From Burkholderia catarinensis (lineage in GTDB: Bacteria > Pseudomonadota > Gammaproteobacteria > Burkholderiales > Burkholderiaceae): a stretch of 64,000 bases of DNA. The notes beneath the pieces are model-generated. The model did no database searches. It was given only the letters and a program-made list of their open reading frames with translations, and was not told where the DNA came from. The stretch is taken from positions 62,001-126,000 of the forward strand of contig NZ_MDEQ02000006.1 in the NCBI RefSeq assembly GCF_001883705.2, given 5' to 3'. This document shows positions 25,383 to 35,043 of the stretch, piece by piece; positions within the stretch are counted from its first letter, which is position 1, and the number at the start of each line of letters is the position of its first letter. The position numbers and the translations under genes are program-made.

Positions 25383-26105
25383 ATGGAGGCCGTGTCACTG
25401 AAGGCGCTCGCGTCGGTATCGCCGCGCGAGTTCGCCGACATCCTGGCCGGGCCGCCCGAGCGCGCCGCCGCGTGGGTCGCGGCGGCGGCCGGCAACGGCA
25501 TCGTCGATGCGCAAGCCGTCTACGGGCAGTACCTGCTCGACGGGCACGGCGTCGCGCGCGATCCGGCTGCCGCGCTCAACTGGTTCCGGCACGCTGCGCG
25601 CGCCGGCCACCCGATGGCGATGAACATGCTCGGCCGCTGCTACGAGTTCGGCTGGGGCACCGCCGCGTGCGCGCCGGTCGCCGTGTACTGGTACCGGCTC
25701 GCCGCGCAGGCGGGGTTCGACTGGGGCATGTACAACTATGCGACCGCGCTCGCGCTCGGCAACGGCGTCGACGAGAACCGCACCGACGCGCTCGACTGGT
25801 TCCGCCGCGCGGCCGCGCTCGGCCATGCGAAATCGATCAACCTGATCGGCGGCTTCTACGAGGACGGCTGGGTCGTGTCGGTCGACACCGACGCCGCGTT
25901 CGACCACTATCGCCGCGCAGCCGTTGCCGGCGACTTCCGCGGGCAGTTCAATTTTGCGCGGTTGCTCGCCGAGCGCGGACGCATCGACGAAGCGCTCGCC
26001 TGGCTCGCGCGCGTGCCGGCCACCGCGACACCCGCGTTCATCGCGAAGATGCGCGCGTATCTCGCGTCGTCGCCGGTCGACGCTTTTCGCTCGGCGGCGA
26101 TGTAA
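25383..26105 (+). CDS. Sel1-repeat (TPR-like) protein of the fiu unit
   Basis: 240 residues with at least four Sel1-type repeats of about 36 residues: [60 protein letters not shown] and [20 protein letters not shown]. No signal peptide, so probably cytoplasmic. It starts 4 bases after the receptor stop. A Sel1/TPR gene beside piuA and piuC is conserved in Pseudomonas-type clusters. The function is unknown; a protein-protein scaffold is the usual role of such repeats. Confidence 0.9.
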   Translation: MEAVSLKALASVSPREFADILAGPPERAAAWVAAAAGNGIVDAQAVYGQYLLDGHGVARDPAAALNWFRHAARAGHPMAMNMLGRCYEFGWGTAACAPVAVYWYRLAAQAGFDWGMYNYATALALGNGVDENRTDALDWFRRAAALGHAKSINLIGGFYEDGWVVSVDTDAAFDHYRRAAVAGDFRGQFNFARLLAERGRIDEALAWLARVPATATPAFIAKMRAYLASSPVDAFRSAAM

Positions 26106-26134
26106 CTGGCGCCGCTCGCCATGGAATCCGAATC

Positions 26135-26818
26135 ATGATGCTTCACATCCCCGGCGTATTGACCAAGGCGCAAGTCGCGCAATGCCGCGACCTGCTCGAT
26201 GCGGCCGAATGGGTCGACGGCAATGCGACGTCCGGCGCGCAGTCGGCGCTCGCGAAACGCAACCGGCAATTGCCGGAAGGCTCGCCGGCCGCGCGCGCGG
26301 TGGGCGACGCGATCCAGGATGCGCTCGCGCGGCATCCGCTGTTCTTTTCGGCGGCGCTGCCGCTGAAGGTGTTTCCGCCGCTGTTCAATCGCTATGAAGG
26401 CGGCGAGACGTTCGGCACGCACGTCGACAACGCGATCCGGCTGCTGCGCGGCACGGATTTCCGCGTGCGCAGCGATCTGTCGGCGACGCTGTTTCTCGAG
26501 GAACCCGATGAATACGACGGCGGCGAGCTGTGTGTCGAGGATACCTACGGCGTGCATCGTGCGAAGCTGCCGGCGGGCGATCTCGTGCTGTATCCGGCAT
26601 CGAGCCTGCATCACGTGACGCCCGTGACACGTGGCGAGCGCGTCGCATCGTTCTTCTGGATCCAGAGCATGGTGCGCGACGACGGCGACCGCACGCTGCT
26701 GTTCCAGCTCGATACGCAGATTCAGGCGCTTTCCGCGGAGAAAGGGGCGAAGGATCCGACGGTCATTGCGTTGACTGGGATTTATCACAACCTGTTGAGG
26801 AAGTGGGCGGATGTGTAG
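26135..26818 (+). CDS. piuC: Fe(II)/2-oxoglutarate-dependent PKHD-type hydroxylase (PiuC/YbiX)
   Basis: 227 residues from ATG 26135 (an ATG at 26138 is equally possible). The dioxygenase core has the iron ligands His96 and Asp98 in GTHVDNAIR and His159/160 in SSLHHVTPV, with the 2-oxoglutarate-binding Arg169 in [10 protein letters not shown]. This is the YbiX/PiuC family, linked genetically to Fiu/PiuA receptors and to siderophore-antibiotic uptake. Last gene of the fiu-sel1-piuC unit. Confidence 0.93.
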   Translation: MMLHIPGVLTKAQVAQCRDLLDAAEWVDGNATSGAQSALAKRNRQLPEGSPAARAVGDAIQDALARHPLFFSAALPLKVFPPLFNRYEGGETFGTHVDNAIRLLRGTDFRVRSDLSATLFLEEPDEYDGGELCVEDTYGVHRAKLPAGDLVLYPASSLHHVTPVTRGERVASFFWIQSMVRDDGDRTLLFQLDTQIQALSAEKGAKDPTVIALTGIYHNLLRKWADV

Positions 26819-26907
26819 CGCGGACCGGTAACGCTGCCCGCTCCGGCAGACGCGCCGCCGACGCGCGCCTCCCGATGCTTGCGCCGTGTCGGAATGCGGG
26901 TCTAAAA

Positions 26908-26928
26908 TGACCATCGTCAAGTGACCAT
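26908..26928 (+). promoter_or_regulatory. Direct-repeat operator of the TA module
   Basis: Two TGACCAT repeats (26908-26914 and 26922-26928), 14 bp apart, the second within an imperfect palindrome TGA-C-CATG-C-TCA. They lie 10 bp upstream of the antitoxin ATG. Antitoxin autorepression through such repeats is usual for type II modules. Confidence 0.5.
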
Positions 26929-26937
26929 GCTCATATC

Positions 26938-27177
26938 ATGATGCCGCACGCTCCCGTTTCGAAATCCGAATTCAAGGCTCGCGCACTCGAATATTTCCGG
27001 CTCGTCGAGGCATCGGGCGAAAGCCTGATCGTCACCGATCACGGCAGGCCGACGCTCGAGATCCGGCCGTATCACGCACGCGAAGCCCAGCCGTTGGACA
27101 TATTGCGCGGCTCGGTCATGCGCTACGACAATCCTCTCGATCCGATTGCGGAAGATGATTGGGAGGCGTCGCGGTGA
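26938..27177 (+). CDS. Type II antitoxin, Phd/YefM-like
   Basis: 79 residues. The N-terminal SKSEFKARALEYFRLVEASG, followed by ESLIVTDHGRPTLEIRPY, is the Phd/YefM DNA-binding dimer pattern. The C-terminal, toxin-wrapping part (LDILRGSVMRYDNPL, then DDWEASR) ends overlapping the toxin by 4 bp. ATG at 26938 and 26941 are both possible. It neutralises the adjacent PIN-domain toxin and probably autorepresses through the upstream repeats. Confidence 0.9.
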   Translation: MMPHAPVSKSEFKARALEYFRLVEASGESLIVTDHGRPTLEIRPYHAREAQPLDILRGSVMRYDNPLDPIAEDDWEASR

Positions 27178-27569
27178 TCGTGCTGGATACGCATGCATTG
27201 GTGTGGTGGGTGGCGGGCGACCCTTCGCTCAGCAAGAAAGCGAGAAGCGCGATCGACCGCGCGCTGGGCGAAGGTGCGCTCGCCGCATCCGCAATCTCCG
27301 CATGGGAGATCGCGATGCTGGTGCGCAACGACCGCCTCGCACTGACTATGGATGTCGACGCGTGGCTCGCCACCGTCGCGCAGATCGACGGCATGCGCTT
27401 CGTGCCCGTCGATGCCGATATCGCCGCGAAATCCACCGCCCTGCCCGGCACATTCCACAAGGATCCGGCCGACCGCATGATCGTCGCGACCGCGCGGCGG
27501 CTCGGCGCGCCGCTCGTCACCCGAGACGAAAAAATCCGCGCTTACGCGCACGTCAAGACGCTCTGGTAA
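27174..27569 (+). CDS. vapC: VapC-type PIN-domain ribonuclease toxin
   Basis: 131 residues starting with GTG 27174, which overlaps the antitoxin stop (GTGA) and has GGAGG 7 bases upstream. PIN-domain acidic residues are Asp5 (LDTHALVWW), Glu45 (SAWEIAML), Asp100 (DPADRMIVATA) and Asp118 (VTRDEK). Such toxins cut tRNA or other RNA in a Mg-dependent way. All catalytic residues are present, so it is probably active. Confidence 0.93.
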   Translation: MIVLDTHALVWWVAGDPSLSKKARSAIDRALGEGALAASAISAWEIAMLVRNDRLALTMDVDAWLATVAQIDGMRFVPVDADIAAKSTALPGTFHKDPADRMIVATARRLGAPLVTRDEKIRAYAHVKTLW

Positions 27570-27600
27570 CCCGCACATAACCCTTGAACCGAGCCGCAAC

Positions 27601-27837
27601 ACAGCCCCGTTCCCGGATTCCGCTCCATCGGCGATTCGTCTGACCAGATCGATGGCCGCGGCCGCACAAAACCGCCAGACGCTGATCGAAGCGCTGACCG
27701 GCGCCGGCTTCACGAATTACCCGTCGGAATGGTGGCACTGGTCGTTCGGCGAACGCTATTGGGCCGTCATGCGGAGGGAATCGCACGCAATTTACGGCCC
27801 TGTCGAGGAAAGCATGCTCGACGAAGCCGCGCGCTGA
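27601..27837 (+). pseudogene. Remnant of a D-alanyl-D-alanine dipeptidase (VanX/DdpX)
   Basis: Only the C-terminal third or so remains. The frame reads TAPFPDSAPSAIRLT, like the PFDDF..AH region, then NRQTLIEALTGAGFTNYPSE and WWHWSFGERYWA, the catalytic EWWHW core of M15D peptidases (about 61 residues from ATG 27652). The upstream catalytic SxHxxG...D region is missing, and the vapBC module ends 31 bp before it. Probably a truncated, inactive gene, perhaps disrupted when the TA module entered. A short translated peptide from 27652 is possible. Confidence 0.75.
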
Positions 27838-27939
27838 CATTCTTTCCGGCGGAAACGGCGCGCCTCGGTAACATCCTCACTTGCCGATCCCCGCTCGCTC
27901 CCGCACAATCGCAGCACCTGCCTCACACCCCCCGCGCCG

Positions 27940-28524
27940 ATGTCCTATGCGTCACTTGCCACCGGCGTCCTGCTCGCAGGCGGCCTTGGCCAACGCTTCG
28001 ACCCGAGCGGCCTGCACAGCAAGCTGCTCGCGCTGCTTCCCGACGGCACACCGGTGGCGGTCGCGGCCGCCCGCCACCTCGCGGCGGCCACGGCCGACGT
28101 GATCGCCGTCGTGCGTCCCGGCGCCGAAAAACTCGCGATTCTGCTGAACGAAGCCGGCTGCCAGGTCGTCTACGCGCCCGACGCGTTGCGCGGCATGGGC
28201 GCGAGCCTAGCGGTCGGCGTGCGCACGTCTCCCGAAGCGAACGGCTGGCTCGTCGCACTCGGCGACATGCCGTGGATCGCACCTTCCACCTACGAAGCCG
28301 TCACGCGCGCGCTCGACGCCGACGACGCGTCGATCATCGCTCCCGTGCATCGAGGCAAACGCGGCCATCCGGTCGGTTTTGCCGCGCACCACTTCGATGC
28401 GCTCGCCGCCCTCGACGGCGACACCGGCGCCCGCGCGCTGTTCGCCAGCGCGCCGGTCAAGCTGATCGACGTCGACGATCCCGGCATCCTGCGCGATGTC
28501 GATACGCCGGCGGATTTGCGCTGA
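27940..28524 (+). CDS. MobA-like nucleotidyltransferase (MocA type)
   Basis: 194 residues. GVLLAGGLGQRFDPSG is the nucleotide-binding loop, SKLLALLPDG holds the conserved Lys, LGDMPWI the metal-binding Asp, RGKRGHPVGF the substrate loop, and DVDTPADL the C-terminus. The family (MobA-like NTP transferase) adds CMP or GMP to molybdopterin. The MocA-like pattern suggests formation of the cytosine dinucleotide cofactor used by xanthine-oxidase-type enzymes; an IorAB-type enzyme that would need it is encoded at 51090-53764. That pathway link is inference. Confidence 0.87.
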   Translation: MSYASLATGVLLAGGLGQRFDPSGLHSKLLALLPDGTPVAVAAARHLAAATADVIAVVRPGAEKLAILLNEAGCQVVYAPDALRGMGASLAVGVRTSPEANGWLVALGDMPWIAPSTYEAVTRALDADDASIIAPVHRGKRGHPVGFAAHHFDALAALDGDTGARALFASAPVKLIDVDDPGILRDVDTPADLR

Positions 28525-28725
28525 TACCGGCTCGCGCCGGCCGCGCAGCGCATTGCACCTACCTGTCGCCGCGAAATCCGGCGCGATACCTGCAGACACC
28601 CGAATATCGCCGGCAATCCAGATGCAGCCGCGAGAAATCCCGCTGCAAACGCTCGCCCGATTGCCTATAACGGAGACGAGGCGCGCCCGCCGCGCCACCG
28701 TCGTCACGCATTGCGCGAGCGCTCC

Positions 28726-28869
28726 ATGGACCACACGACCCCGATGCCCGAGTCCCCGGCCGACCCGAACCGCGATCCGGAAGACGATCCGCTGTCGCCA
28801 CCTCCGCCGGGACATCCGCACGACAACCCGCAGCAGCCCGACGGACCGCCAAGCAAGGATCCCGTTTAA
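28726..28869 (+). CDS. Small Pro/Asp-rich protein
   Basis: 47 residues, MDHTTPMPESPADPNRDPED at the start and QQPDGPPSKDPV at the end; very rich in Pro, Asp and His with no hydrophobic segment. Short disordered proteins of this kind recur in Burkholderia as hypothetical genes. The codon pattern is compatible with coding, but there is no clear SD. Function unknown. Confidence 0.5.
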   Translation: MDHTTPMPESPADPNRDPEDDPLSPPPPGHPHDNPQQPDGPPSKDPV

Positions 28870-28984
28870 CCGGCATCGACCCAGGCAGCGCATCCGGCCG
28901 CATCATCCGGCCTGCGCCGGCACGCGCGACGACGTGCGACGACGAACGGCAACCCTCTGTCGCCCATCGTCGCCCGAGCGCCCG

Positions 28985-29743
28985 CTACCGCGCCGTATAC
29001 CCGCCGTCGATCGGCAGCGACACGCCGCTGATCATCGACGCCGCATCGCTCAGCAGGAACAGGATCGGTTCGACGACCTCGTCCGGCTCCGCGAATCGCC
29101 CGAGCGGAATCGCCGCCAGCATCGGCGCGCGTTTCCCGGGTTCGCTCCACGCGAACTGCGCCATCGGCGTGAGCGTGACGGTCGGGTTCACGCTGTTCAC
29201 ACGAATGCCGTGCGGCCCGAGTTCGATGCACAGCACGCGCGTGATCGCGTCCATCGCCGCCTTCGACGCGCAATAGCTCAGATGCGCGGGCAGCCCCACG
29301 AGCGCGGCCTGGCTCGAGACGTTGACGATGCTGCCCCGCGCGCGTGCCGGGCCACGCCCGTCGCGTTCGATCATCTTTCGCGCGACGGCCCGCGCGACGA
29401 GCGCCGCGCCGCGCGCATTGACGGCCATCACGCGATCGAAATGCGCGGCGCCGACCTCGAGCGCCGGTTCGAGCGACGCGATTCCCGCGCAATTGACGAG
29501 TCCATCGAACACATCGTGCGCGGCAAGCGCCGCGTCGATCGCATGCTCGTCGCCGCAGACATCGATGCGCAACGTATCGCACGCGGTCTCGCCGGCCAGC
29601 GCATCGAGCGCGGCCATGTCGCGCCCCGCGGCGACGACCCGCGCGCCCGCCTGCGCCAGCGCGACCGCGCACGCGCGCCCGATCCCGCTCGACGCGCCCG
29701 TGACGAGTACCTGCAATCCGCTGAAATCGAATCGTGTCTTCAT
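28985..29743 (-). CDS. SDR family oxidoreductase of the polyol operon
   Basis: 252 residues: TGASSGIG, NCAGIAS, IVNVSSQAALVG (catalytic Ser), SYCASKAA (YxxxK) and a C-terminal SLPIDGGYTAR. The overall pattern resembles xylulose/erythrulose reductase-type SDRs. ATG 29743 overlaps the stop of the FGGY kinase by 4 bp, so it is translationally coupled and the last gene of the operon. It probably interconverts a polyol and a ketose for this pathway. Confidence 0.9.
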   Translation of the reverse strand: MKTRFDFSGLQVLVTGASSGIGRACAVALAQAGARVVAAGRDMAALDALAGETACDTLRIDVCGDEHAIDAALAAHDVFDGLVNCAGIASLEPALEVGAAHFDRVMAVNARGAALVARAVARKMIERDGRGPARARGSIVNVSSQAALVGLPAHLSYCASKAAMDAITRVLCIELGPHGIRVNSVNPTVTLTPMAQFAWSEPGKRAPMLAAIPLGRFAEPDEVVEPILFLLSDAASMISGVSLPIDGGYTAR

Positions 29744-31287
29744 GATGGCGTGTGCAATCCGTGCATGATCGGTTTGAGCGCGGGATACAGCGCCGTGTAG
29801 AGCGCAAAGCGTGCCGCATACACTTTCGAGCGTCCCGCATCGGACCGCGCGCGCTCGACGAGCGTGACCCAGCCGCCCTGCGCGCCGTCGTGCGACACGA
29901 GCCCGGCCCCGACACCCGCAAGCAATGCCGCACCCATCGCGGCTTCGACGTCCTGCTCGATCGTCCACACCGGAAAACCCGTCACGTCCGCGATGATCTG
30001 CATCCACAGCGCCGAATGCGCGGCACCGCCGACGACGATCAGCCGGTCGTCCAGCGCCACCGCCCCGCGCCGGCCGGCCTCGATGTTGTGACGCAATGCG
30101 AATGCGACGCCTTCGAGCACCGCACGGTAGAGATGTGCTCGCGTATGCGCGAGACTCAGCCCGACGAACGCACCGCTCGCCTTCGCATCCCATACCGGGC
30201 TGCGCTCGCCCATCAGGTACGGCAGGAACAGCACGCCGTCGGCGCCGGCCGGCACGCTTTCGGCCGCTTCCTCGAGCAGCACGTGCGGATCGCCGTGCGG
30301 CAGCAAGCGCGCGGCATCGATTTCCGCATGACAGAACTGGTCGCGAAACCACGCGACCGACGCACCGGCCGTGATCGCGCCGCCGAACACGTACAGGTCG
30401 CGCTGCCCGTTGAACACATGCGGCATGCTGACAAGCCCGTGCCGCGCATCGACATGCCGGCTCACATAGCCCCAGCACATGCTGGTGCCGATCATCGCGA
30501 CGTGCTGCCCGGTGCGCGTCGCGCCGGCCGCGAAGGTCGCGACGGCCGCATCGACGCCGCCCGCGACGACGGGCGTGCCGGCCGGCAGGCCAAGCTGCCC
30601 GGTCCACTGCGACAGCAGCCCGCCGACGATATCCGTCGAATCGACGAGCCGCTCGGGCATCATCGTCGCCGGAATGCCGAGCATGTCGAGCGCGTCGTCG
30701 GACCACTCGCGGCGCGCGACGTCGTACACGCCGCCGATGTTGCCGGCCGAACTGTGATCGACCGCGACTTCGCCAGTCAGCAGGTAGATCACATACGCGT
30801 TCGGCGGCAGGAAATAGCGCACGTTCGCCCACACGTCCGGCCGCCGGTCGCGCAGCCACAGCATCTTCGTAAAGCCGTAATAGCTGTCGACGCCGTTGCC
30901 GGTGATCACGCGCAGCCGCGCGACGTCGACGTTCTCGTTCACCCAGTCGACTTCCGCGGTCGCACGCCGGTCCATCCAGATCAGGCACGAATGGAGCGGC
31001 CGCATGTCGCTGTCGACCGGAATGCCCGAGCCGCCGTACAGGCTGCTCACGCACACCGCGCGTATCGCGTCGGCCGGCACGCCCTGCGCACGCGCATCGC
31101 TCACGCAGCCGGCGATGCATTCGAGCACCGCGTCGAACCACACCTGCGGCCACTGCTCGGCCCACAGCGGGCGCGGCGTATCGGGCTGGTAGCCGGCCGA
31201 ACGCCGCGCGACGATCGTGCCGTGCCGGTCGACGAGCAGCGCCTTGGTGCTCTGCGTGCCGATATCGACGCCTATGACGTATTCCAT
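29740..31287 (-). CDS. FGGY-family carbohydrate kinase
   Basis: 515 residues. The N-terminal GVDIGTQSTKALLVD is the ATP/substrate motif of FGGY kinases. The second domain has GTSMCWGYVS, FLPYLMGERSPVWD and a VVGGAAHSALWMQIIADVTG segment with the C-terminal family signature. It is related to xylulo- and erythrulo-kinases and phosphorylates a ketose in the cytosol. Downstream SDR and upstream zinc dehydrogenase are co-transcribed, so its substrate is probably the ketose made by one of them. Confidence 0.92.
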   Translation of the reverse strand: MEYVIGVDIGTQSTKALLVDRHGTIVARRSAGYQPDTPRPLWAEQWPQVWFDAVLECIAGCVSDARAQGVPADAIRAVCVSSLYGGSGIPVDSDMRPLHSCLIWMDRRATAEVDWVNENVDVARLRVITGNGVDSYYGFTKMLWLRDRRPDVWANVRYFLPPNAYVIYLLTGEVAVDHSSAGNIGGVYDVARREWSDDALDMLGIPATMMPERLVDSTDIVGGLLSQWTGQLGLPAGTPVVAGGVDAAVATFAAGATRTGQHVAMIGTSMCWGYVSRHVDARHGLVSMPHVFNGQRDLYVFGGAITAGASVAWFRDQFCHAEIDAARLLPHGDPHVLLEEAAESVPAGADGVLFLPYLMGERSPVWDAKASGAFVGLSLAHTRAHLYRAVLEGVAFALRHNIEAGRRGAVALDDRLIVVGGAAHSALWMQIIADVTGFPVWTIEQDVEAAMGAALLAGVGAGLVSHDGAQGGWVTLVERARSDAGRSKVYAARFALYTALYPALKPIMHGLHTPS

Positions 31288-31316
31288 GATGTCTCCGGTG
31301 AGGCGCACGCCGGGCT

Positions 31317-32405
31317 TCAGCGGGCCGGCTTCAGCAGCACCTTGATCGATTCGGGCGATTTCGCGACGCGGATCGCATCGTCCCAGTCTTCCAGCGCGAA
31401 CCCGTGCGTGACGATGCCTTTCGACGTGACGAGCCCGCGCGCAAGCAGGTCGATCGCGACCGGATAGCAGTATGGCCCGAGGTGCGCGCCGCGCACGTCG
31501 AGCTCCTTGCGGTCGCCGATGATCGACCAGTCGACGGTCGCATCCTCGCCGAACACGCTGAATTCGACGAAGCGGCCGAGCTTGCGGATCAGGTCGAGCC
31601 CCTGGCTCACGCCGGCCGGCGCGCCGGTGGTTTCGATGTAGACGTCGCAGCCGTAGCCGTCGGTGAGCGCGCGGACGATCTCGCGCGCATCGTCGCGCTT
31701 CGGGTTGATCGTCACGTCGGCACCGTACTGCCGCGCGAGTTCGAGCCGTTCGTCGATCAGGTCGATCACGACGAGTTTCTTCGGCGTCTTCAGGTGCGCG
31801 ACCTGCGTCATCATCAGCCCAAGCGGGCCCGCGCCCGCGATCACGACGACGTCGTCGAGCTGGAGGTCGCCGCGGTTCACGGTATGGATCGCGCACGACA
31901 GCGGCTCGATGATCGCGGCATCCTCGAGCGACACGCCGAGCGGAATCCTGTGAACGATCGCGGTCGGCGGAATGCGCATGTATTCGGCCATCCCGCCGTC
32001 GGCGACCTCGCGCTGGAAGCCGAAGATGTTGTGCACTTCGCACATCCAGTACTGCCCCGACTTGCAATAGCGGCACTTGCCGCACGGCACGATCTGCTCG
32101 GCGATCACGCGGTCGCCCAAGGCGACGCCGAAATGCTCGGCCGCGCCGTCGCCGAGCGCCTCGACATGGCCGAAGAATTCATGGCCTGGAATCACGGGCG
32201 CCTTCACCCACGGGCTCGGGCCGCCCCAGAACATCTTCGCGCCCGTATAGCACTTGCAGTCGCTCGCGCAGATCCCGCATGCGGCGATACGGATCACGAG
32301 CTCGTTCGCGCCGGGGCGCGGCTTCGCGACCTGTTCGACGCGATAGTCCTCGGGGCCGTGGCAGACGACCGCGGTCATCCGCGGCTGGGCTTCGGGTGTC
32401 GTCAT
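31317..32405 (-). CDS. Zinc-dependent alcohol dehydrogenase, erythritol/L-threitol dehydrogenase-like
   Basis: 362-residue MDR enzyme. Catalytic zinc ligands lie in GICASDCKCY and GHEFFGHVEA; structural zinc cysteines in CGKCRYCKSGQYWMCE; NAD binding in AGAGPLGLMM. VCHGPEDYRVEQV, with ICASDCKCYTGAKMFWG, closely recalls proteins I know as erythritol/L-threitol dehydrogenases. It oxidises a sugar alcohol to a ketose. It lies 29 bp before the FGGY kinase. The enzyme class is certain; the tetritol assignment is from memory of the family pattern only. Confidence 0.88.
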   Translation of the reverse strand: MTTPEAQPRMTAVVCHGPEDYRVEQVAKPRPGANELVIRIAACGICASDCKCYTGAKMFWGGPSPWVKAPVIPGHEFFGHVEALGDGAAEHFGVALGDRVIAEQIVPCGKCRYCKSGQYWMCEVHNIFGFQREVADGGMAEYMRIPPTAIVHRIPLGVSLEDAAIIEPLSCAIHTVNRGDLQLDDVVVIAGAGPLGLMMTQVAHLKTPKKLVVIDLIDERLELARQYGADVTINPKRDDAREIVRALTDGYGCDVYIETTGAPAGVSQGLDLIRKLGRFVEFSVFGEDATVDWSIIGDRKELDVRGAHLGPYCYPVAIDLLARGLVTSKGIVTHGFALEDWDDAIRVAKSPESIKVLLKPAR

Positions 32406-32451
32406 GAGTTGTCTCTTTCGTTAATGATTCGGATCACTGATAAATCGGTCG

Positions 32452-33477
32452 TTACCTCGACCGTTCGCGGCTGATATAGATCGCGAGCAGGATGATTCCG
32501 CCCTTGATCACGTTCTGCACATACGGGTTCACGCCGATCATGTTCAGCCCGTTGTTGAGCACGCCGAGCAGCAGCGCGCCGACCAGCGTGCCGAGGATCG
32601 CGCCGCGCCCGCCGGAGATCGACGTGCCGCCCATCACGACGGCCGCGATCGCGTCGAGCTCGAAGCCCACGCCCGCGTTCGGCTGCCCGCTCATCAGCCG
32701 GCCGGTCAGCACGATCGCGGCGAGCGCCGACGTGAGCCCGGCCAGCGTGTAGACGATCAGCTTCACGCGCGCGACGCGCACGCCGGTAAGCCTCGTCGCC
32801 TGCTCGTTGCCGCCGATCGCATACACGTAGCGGCCGAACGGCATGCGATCGAGCAGCAGCCACGCGATCGCATAGACCACCAGCATGATCAGCACGGGTG
32901 CCTGGATGCCAAGCACCTTGCCGCTGCCGAAGAACGCGACCCAGTCGGGCAGTCCGTCGATCGGATAGCCGCCCGTGTAGATCAGCGCGAGGCCGCGCGC
33001 GATGCCCATCGTCGCGAGCGTGACGATGATCGGCGGCATCCCCGCGAACGCGACGAACACGCCGTTCAGGAAACCGAAACCGAGGCCGACCGCGATGCCG
33101 ATCGCGAGCGCGGCGACCGCGTTGACGCCCGCGACCATCAGGCCGGCCGCGAGCGTGCCCGACAGCGCCATCACCGAGCCGACCGACAGGTCGATCCCGC
33201 CGGTCAGGATCACGCAGGTCATGCCGACCGCGATGATCGCGTTGATCGATACCTGGCGCAGCACGTTTTCCAGGTTCGCGGCGGACAGGAAACTCGGGCT
33301 CGCGATCATCATCGCGATGCACACGACGACGAGGCCGACGAGCGGATAGAACAGCGTCGAGCGTCGCAACCGCACCCACATCGCGCGTGGCGGCGGCGCC
33401 TCGCCGGCGGCGGCCGCGAGCGTCGTGGAAGGCGTGGAAGGCGTGGAAGGCGTGGAAGAATAATCAGGCAGGTTCAT
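32452..33477 (-). CDS. Sugar ABC transporter permease (RbsC-like)
   Basis: 341 residues from ATG 33477 (GAGGAG 7 bases upstream). About eight to ten TM helices. [20 protein letters not shown] and the [20 protein letters not shown] loop are the RbsC/AraH (BPD_transp_2) signatures. The cytosolic N-terminus contains a [11 protein letters not shown] run encoded by a 9-bp tandem repeat. The start overlaps the end of the ATPase gene by 14 bp. It forms the membrane channel of the polyol importer. Confidence 0.93.
   Translation of the reverse strand: MNLPDYSSTPSTPSTPSTTLAAAAGEAPPPRAMWVRLRRSTLFYPLVGLVVVCIAMMIASPSFLSAANLENVLRQVSINAIIAVGMTCVILTGGIDLSVGSVMALSGTLAAGLMVAGVNAVAALAIGIAVGLGFGFLNGVFVAFAGMPPIIVTLATMGIARGLALIYTGGYPIDGLPDWVAFFGSGKVLGIQAPVLIMLVVYAIAWLLLDRMPFGRYVYAIGGNEQATRLTGVRVARVKLIVYTLAGLTSALAAIVLTGRLMSGQPNAGVGFELDAIAAVVMGGTSISGGRGAILGTLVGALLLGVLNNGLNMIGVNPYVQNVIKGGIILLAIYISRERSR
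33424..33459. repeat. 9-bp tandem repeat in the permease N-terminus
   Basis: Four copies of CGTGGAAGG (the last ending in A) at 33424, 33433, 33442 and 33451. On the minus strand they encode the Ser-Thr-Pro repeats of the permease. The 9-bp unit is in frame, so slippage would change length without a frameshift. Confidence 0.8.
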
Positions 33478-34984
33478 GGGTCGCTCCTCGCGTGCCGGCC
33501 GTGGCATGGGTCATGACCGTGTCGGGATCGATCTCGTCGCCTGCGAGCGTCGCCTCGATGCGCCCTTGCCGGAACACGGCGACGCGATCGCACATGCCGA
33601 CGATCTCCGGCAGTTCGGACGAGATCATGATGATGGCGTAGCCGCGCGCGGTGAGTTCGCGCATCAGCCCGTAGATTTCGGCTTTCGCGCCGACGTCGAT
33701 GCCGCGCGTCGGCTCGTCGAAGATCAGCACGGTGGTGTGATGGTTCAGCCAGCGCGCGATCACGACCTTCTGCTGGTTGCCGCCGGACAGCGTCGCGACC
33801 TCGGTATGGATCGACGGCGCCTTCACGCCGACGCGCCGCATCACGTCGTGCGTCGTGCGCGCCTCGCCGCGGCGATCGATCAGCCAGCGCATCGACCGGT
33901 ACTTGCCGAGGTTGTTCAGCGAGATGTTGTCGCGGATCGAGAACGACGTGACGAGCCCCTCCGTCTTGCGGCTTTCCGGCAGGATGCCAATGCCCGCGCG
34001 CAACGCGTCGGCCGGATCGGCGAGCTTCGCCGCCGCGCCGCGCACGCGCACGTCCTTGCGGTGCGCACGGGTCGCGCCGATCACCGCGAGCGCCGTTTCC
34101 GTGCGGCCCGAGCCGACGAGCCCGGCGAAGCCGAGAATCTCGCCGGCCCGCAGCGCGAAGCGGTTCACCGGGCCGCCGCGCTCGATCTGCAGCGCATCGA
34201 CTTCGAGCACGGCCGGCGCGTCGGCCGGCAGCGCGGGCTTCGGCGGAAAGCTGTTTTCGATCCGGCGGCCGACCATCATCCGCACGAGCTGCCCGACGTC
34301 CGTGCGCGCAACGTCGGTTGTCGCGACATACCGGCCGTCGCGCAGCACCGTGATGCGGTCGCACACCGTGAAGATCTCGTCGAGGTGATGCGAGATGAAG
34401 ATCATCGCGACGCCCTGCCGCTTCAACTCGCGCATGATCGCGAACAGGTGCTCGGCCTCGGCCGGCGTGAGCGTGGCGGTCGGCTCGTCGAGGATCAGGA
34501 TGCGCGCGTCGAGCGACAGCGCCTTGCCGATCTCGACGAACTGCTGCTGCGCGACCGACAGCATGCGGATCGGCGCATCGAGATCGATCGCCACGCCGAG
34601 GCGCGCGAAGATGGCGGCCGCCGCATCGCGCATCCGCCTGCGGTCGCGCGCCCCCCAGCGGTTGCGCAGCTCGCGGCCGAGAAACAGGTTGTCGACGGCG
34701 TCCAGGTGCGGGATCAGGCTGAATTCCTGGAACACGATGCCGACGCCCGCCGCCACCGCGTCGCGATAGCCGGCGAAATGGCGTGCGGCGCCGTCGATCT
34801 CGATCGTGCCGGCATCCGGTTGATGGATGCCGCACAGGATCTTCATCAGCGTCGATTTGCCCGCGCCGTTCTCGCCGAGCAGCGCGTGGATCTCGCCGCG
34901 CGCGATCTCCAGGTGAATGTCGGACAGCGCCTTCACGCCCGGAAAGCTTTTCGTGATGTGGCTGAGACTGAGTATCGTGTCCAT
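33464..34984 (-). CDS. Sugar ABC transporter ATP-binding protein (two-domain)
   Basis: 506 residues with two ABC cassettes. The first has Walker A GENGAGKS, the signature region [15 protein letters not shown] and Walker [13 protein letters not shown]. The second has a degenerate P-loop [24 protein letters not shown] and [13 protein letters not shown], the usual RbsA/MglA asymmetry. ATG 34984 has GGAG 6 bases upstream; an ATG at 34996 does not. It powers the polyol importer with the permease and the binding protein. Confidence 0.94.
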   Translation of the reverse strand: MDTILSLSHITKSFPGVKALSDIHLEIARGEIHALLGENGAGKSTLMKILCGIHQPDAGTIEIDGAARHFAGYRDAVAAGVGIVFQEFSLIPHLDAVDNLFLGRELRNRWGARDRRRMRDAAAAIFARLGVAIDLDAPIRMLSVAQQQFVEIGKALSLDARILILDEPTATLTPAEAEHLFAIMRELKRQGVAMIFISHHLDEIFTVCDRITVLRDGRYVATTDVARTDVGQLVRMMVGRRIENSFPPKPALPADAPAVLEVDALQIERGGPVNRFALRAGEILGFAGLVGSGRTETALAVIGATRAHRKDVRVRGAAAKLADPADALRAGIGILPESRKTEGLVTSFSIRDNISLNNLGKYRSMRWLIDRRGEARTTHDVMRRVGVKAPSIHTEVATLSGGNQQKVVIARWLNHHTTVLIFDEPTRGIDVGAKAEIYGLMRELTARGYAIIMISSELPEIVGMCDRVAVFRQGRIEATLAGDEIDPDTVMTHATAGTRGATHEPA

Positions 34985-35043
34985 CGGCTTCTCCATGCGA
35001 AGGGCAGCGGCCAGGCCGCCCTTCGCGTCGCATCGCACGCCGT

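Noticed and set aside
27652..27837. 61-codon ORF as an intact small gene
   Set aside because: The sequence is the C-terminal catalytic tail of an M15D dipeptidase without its N-terminal two thirds, so it is treated as a remnant.
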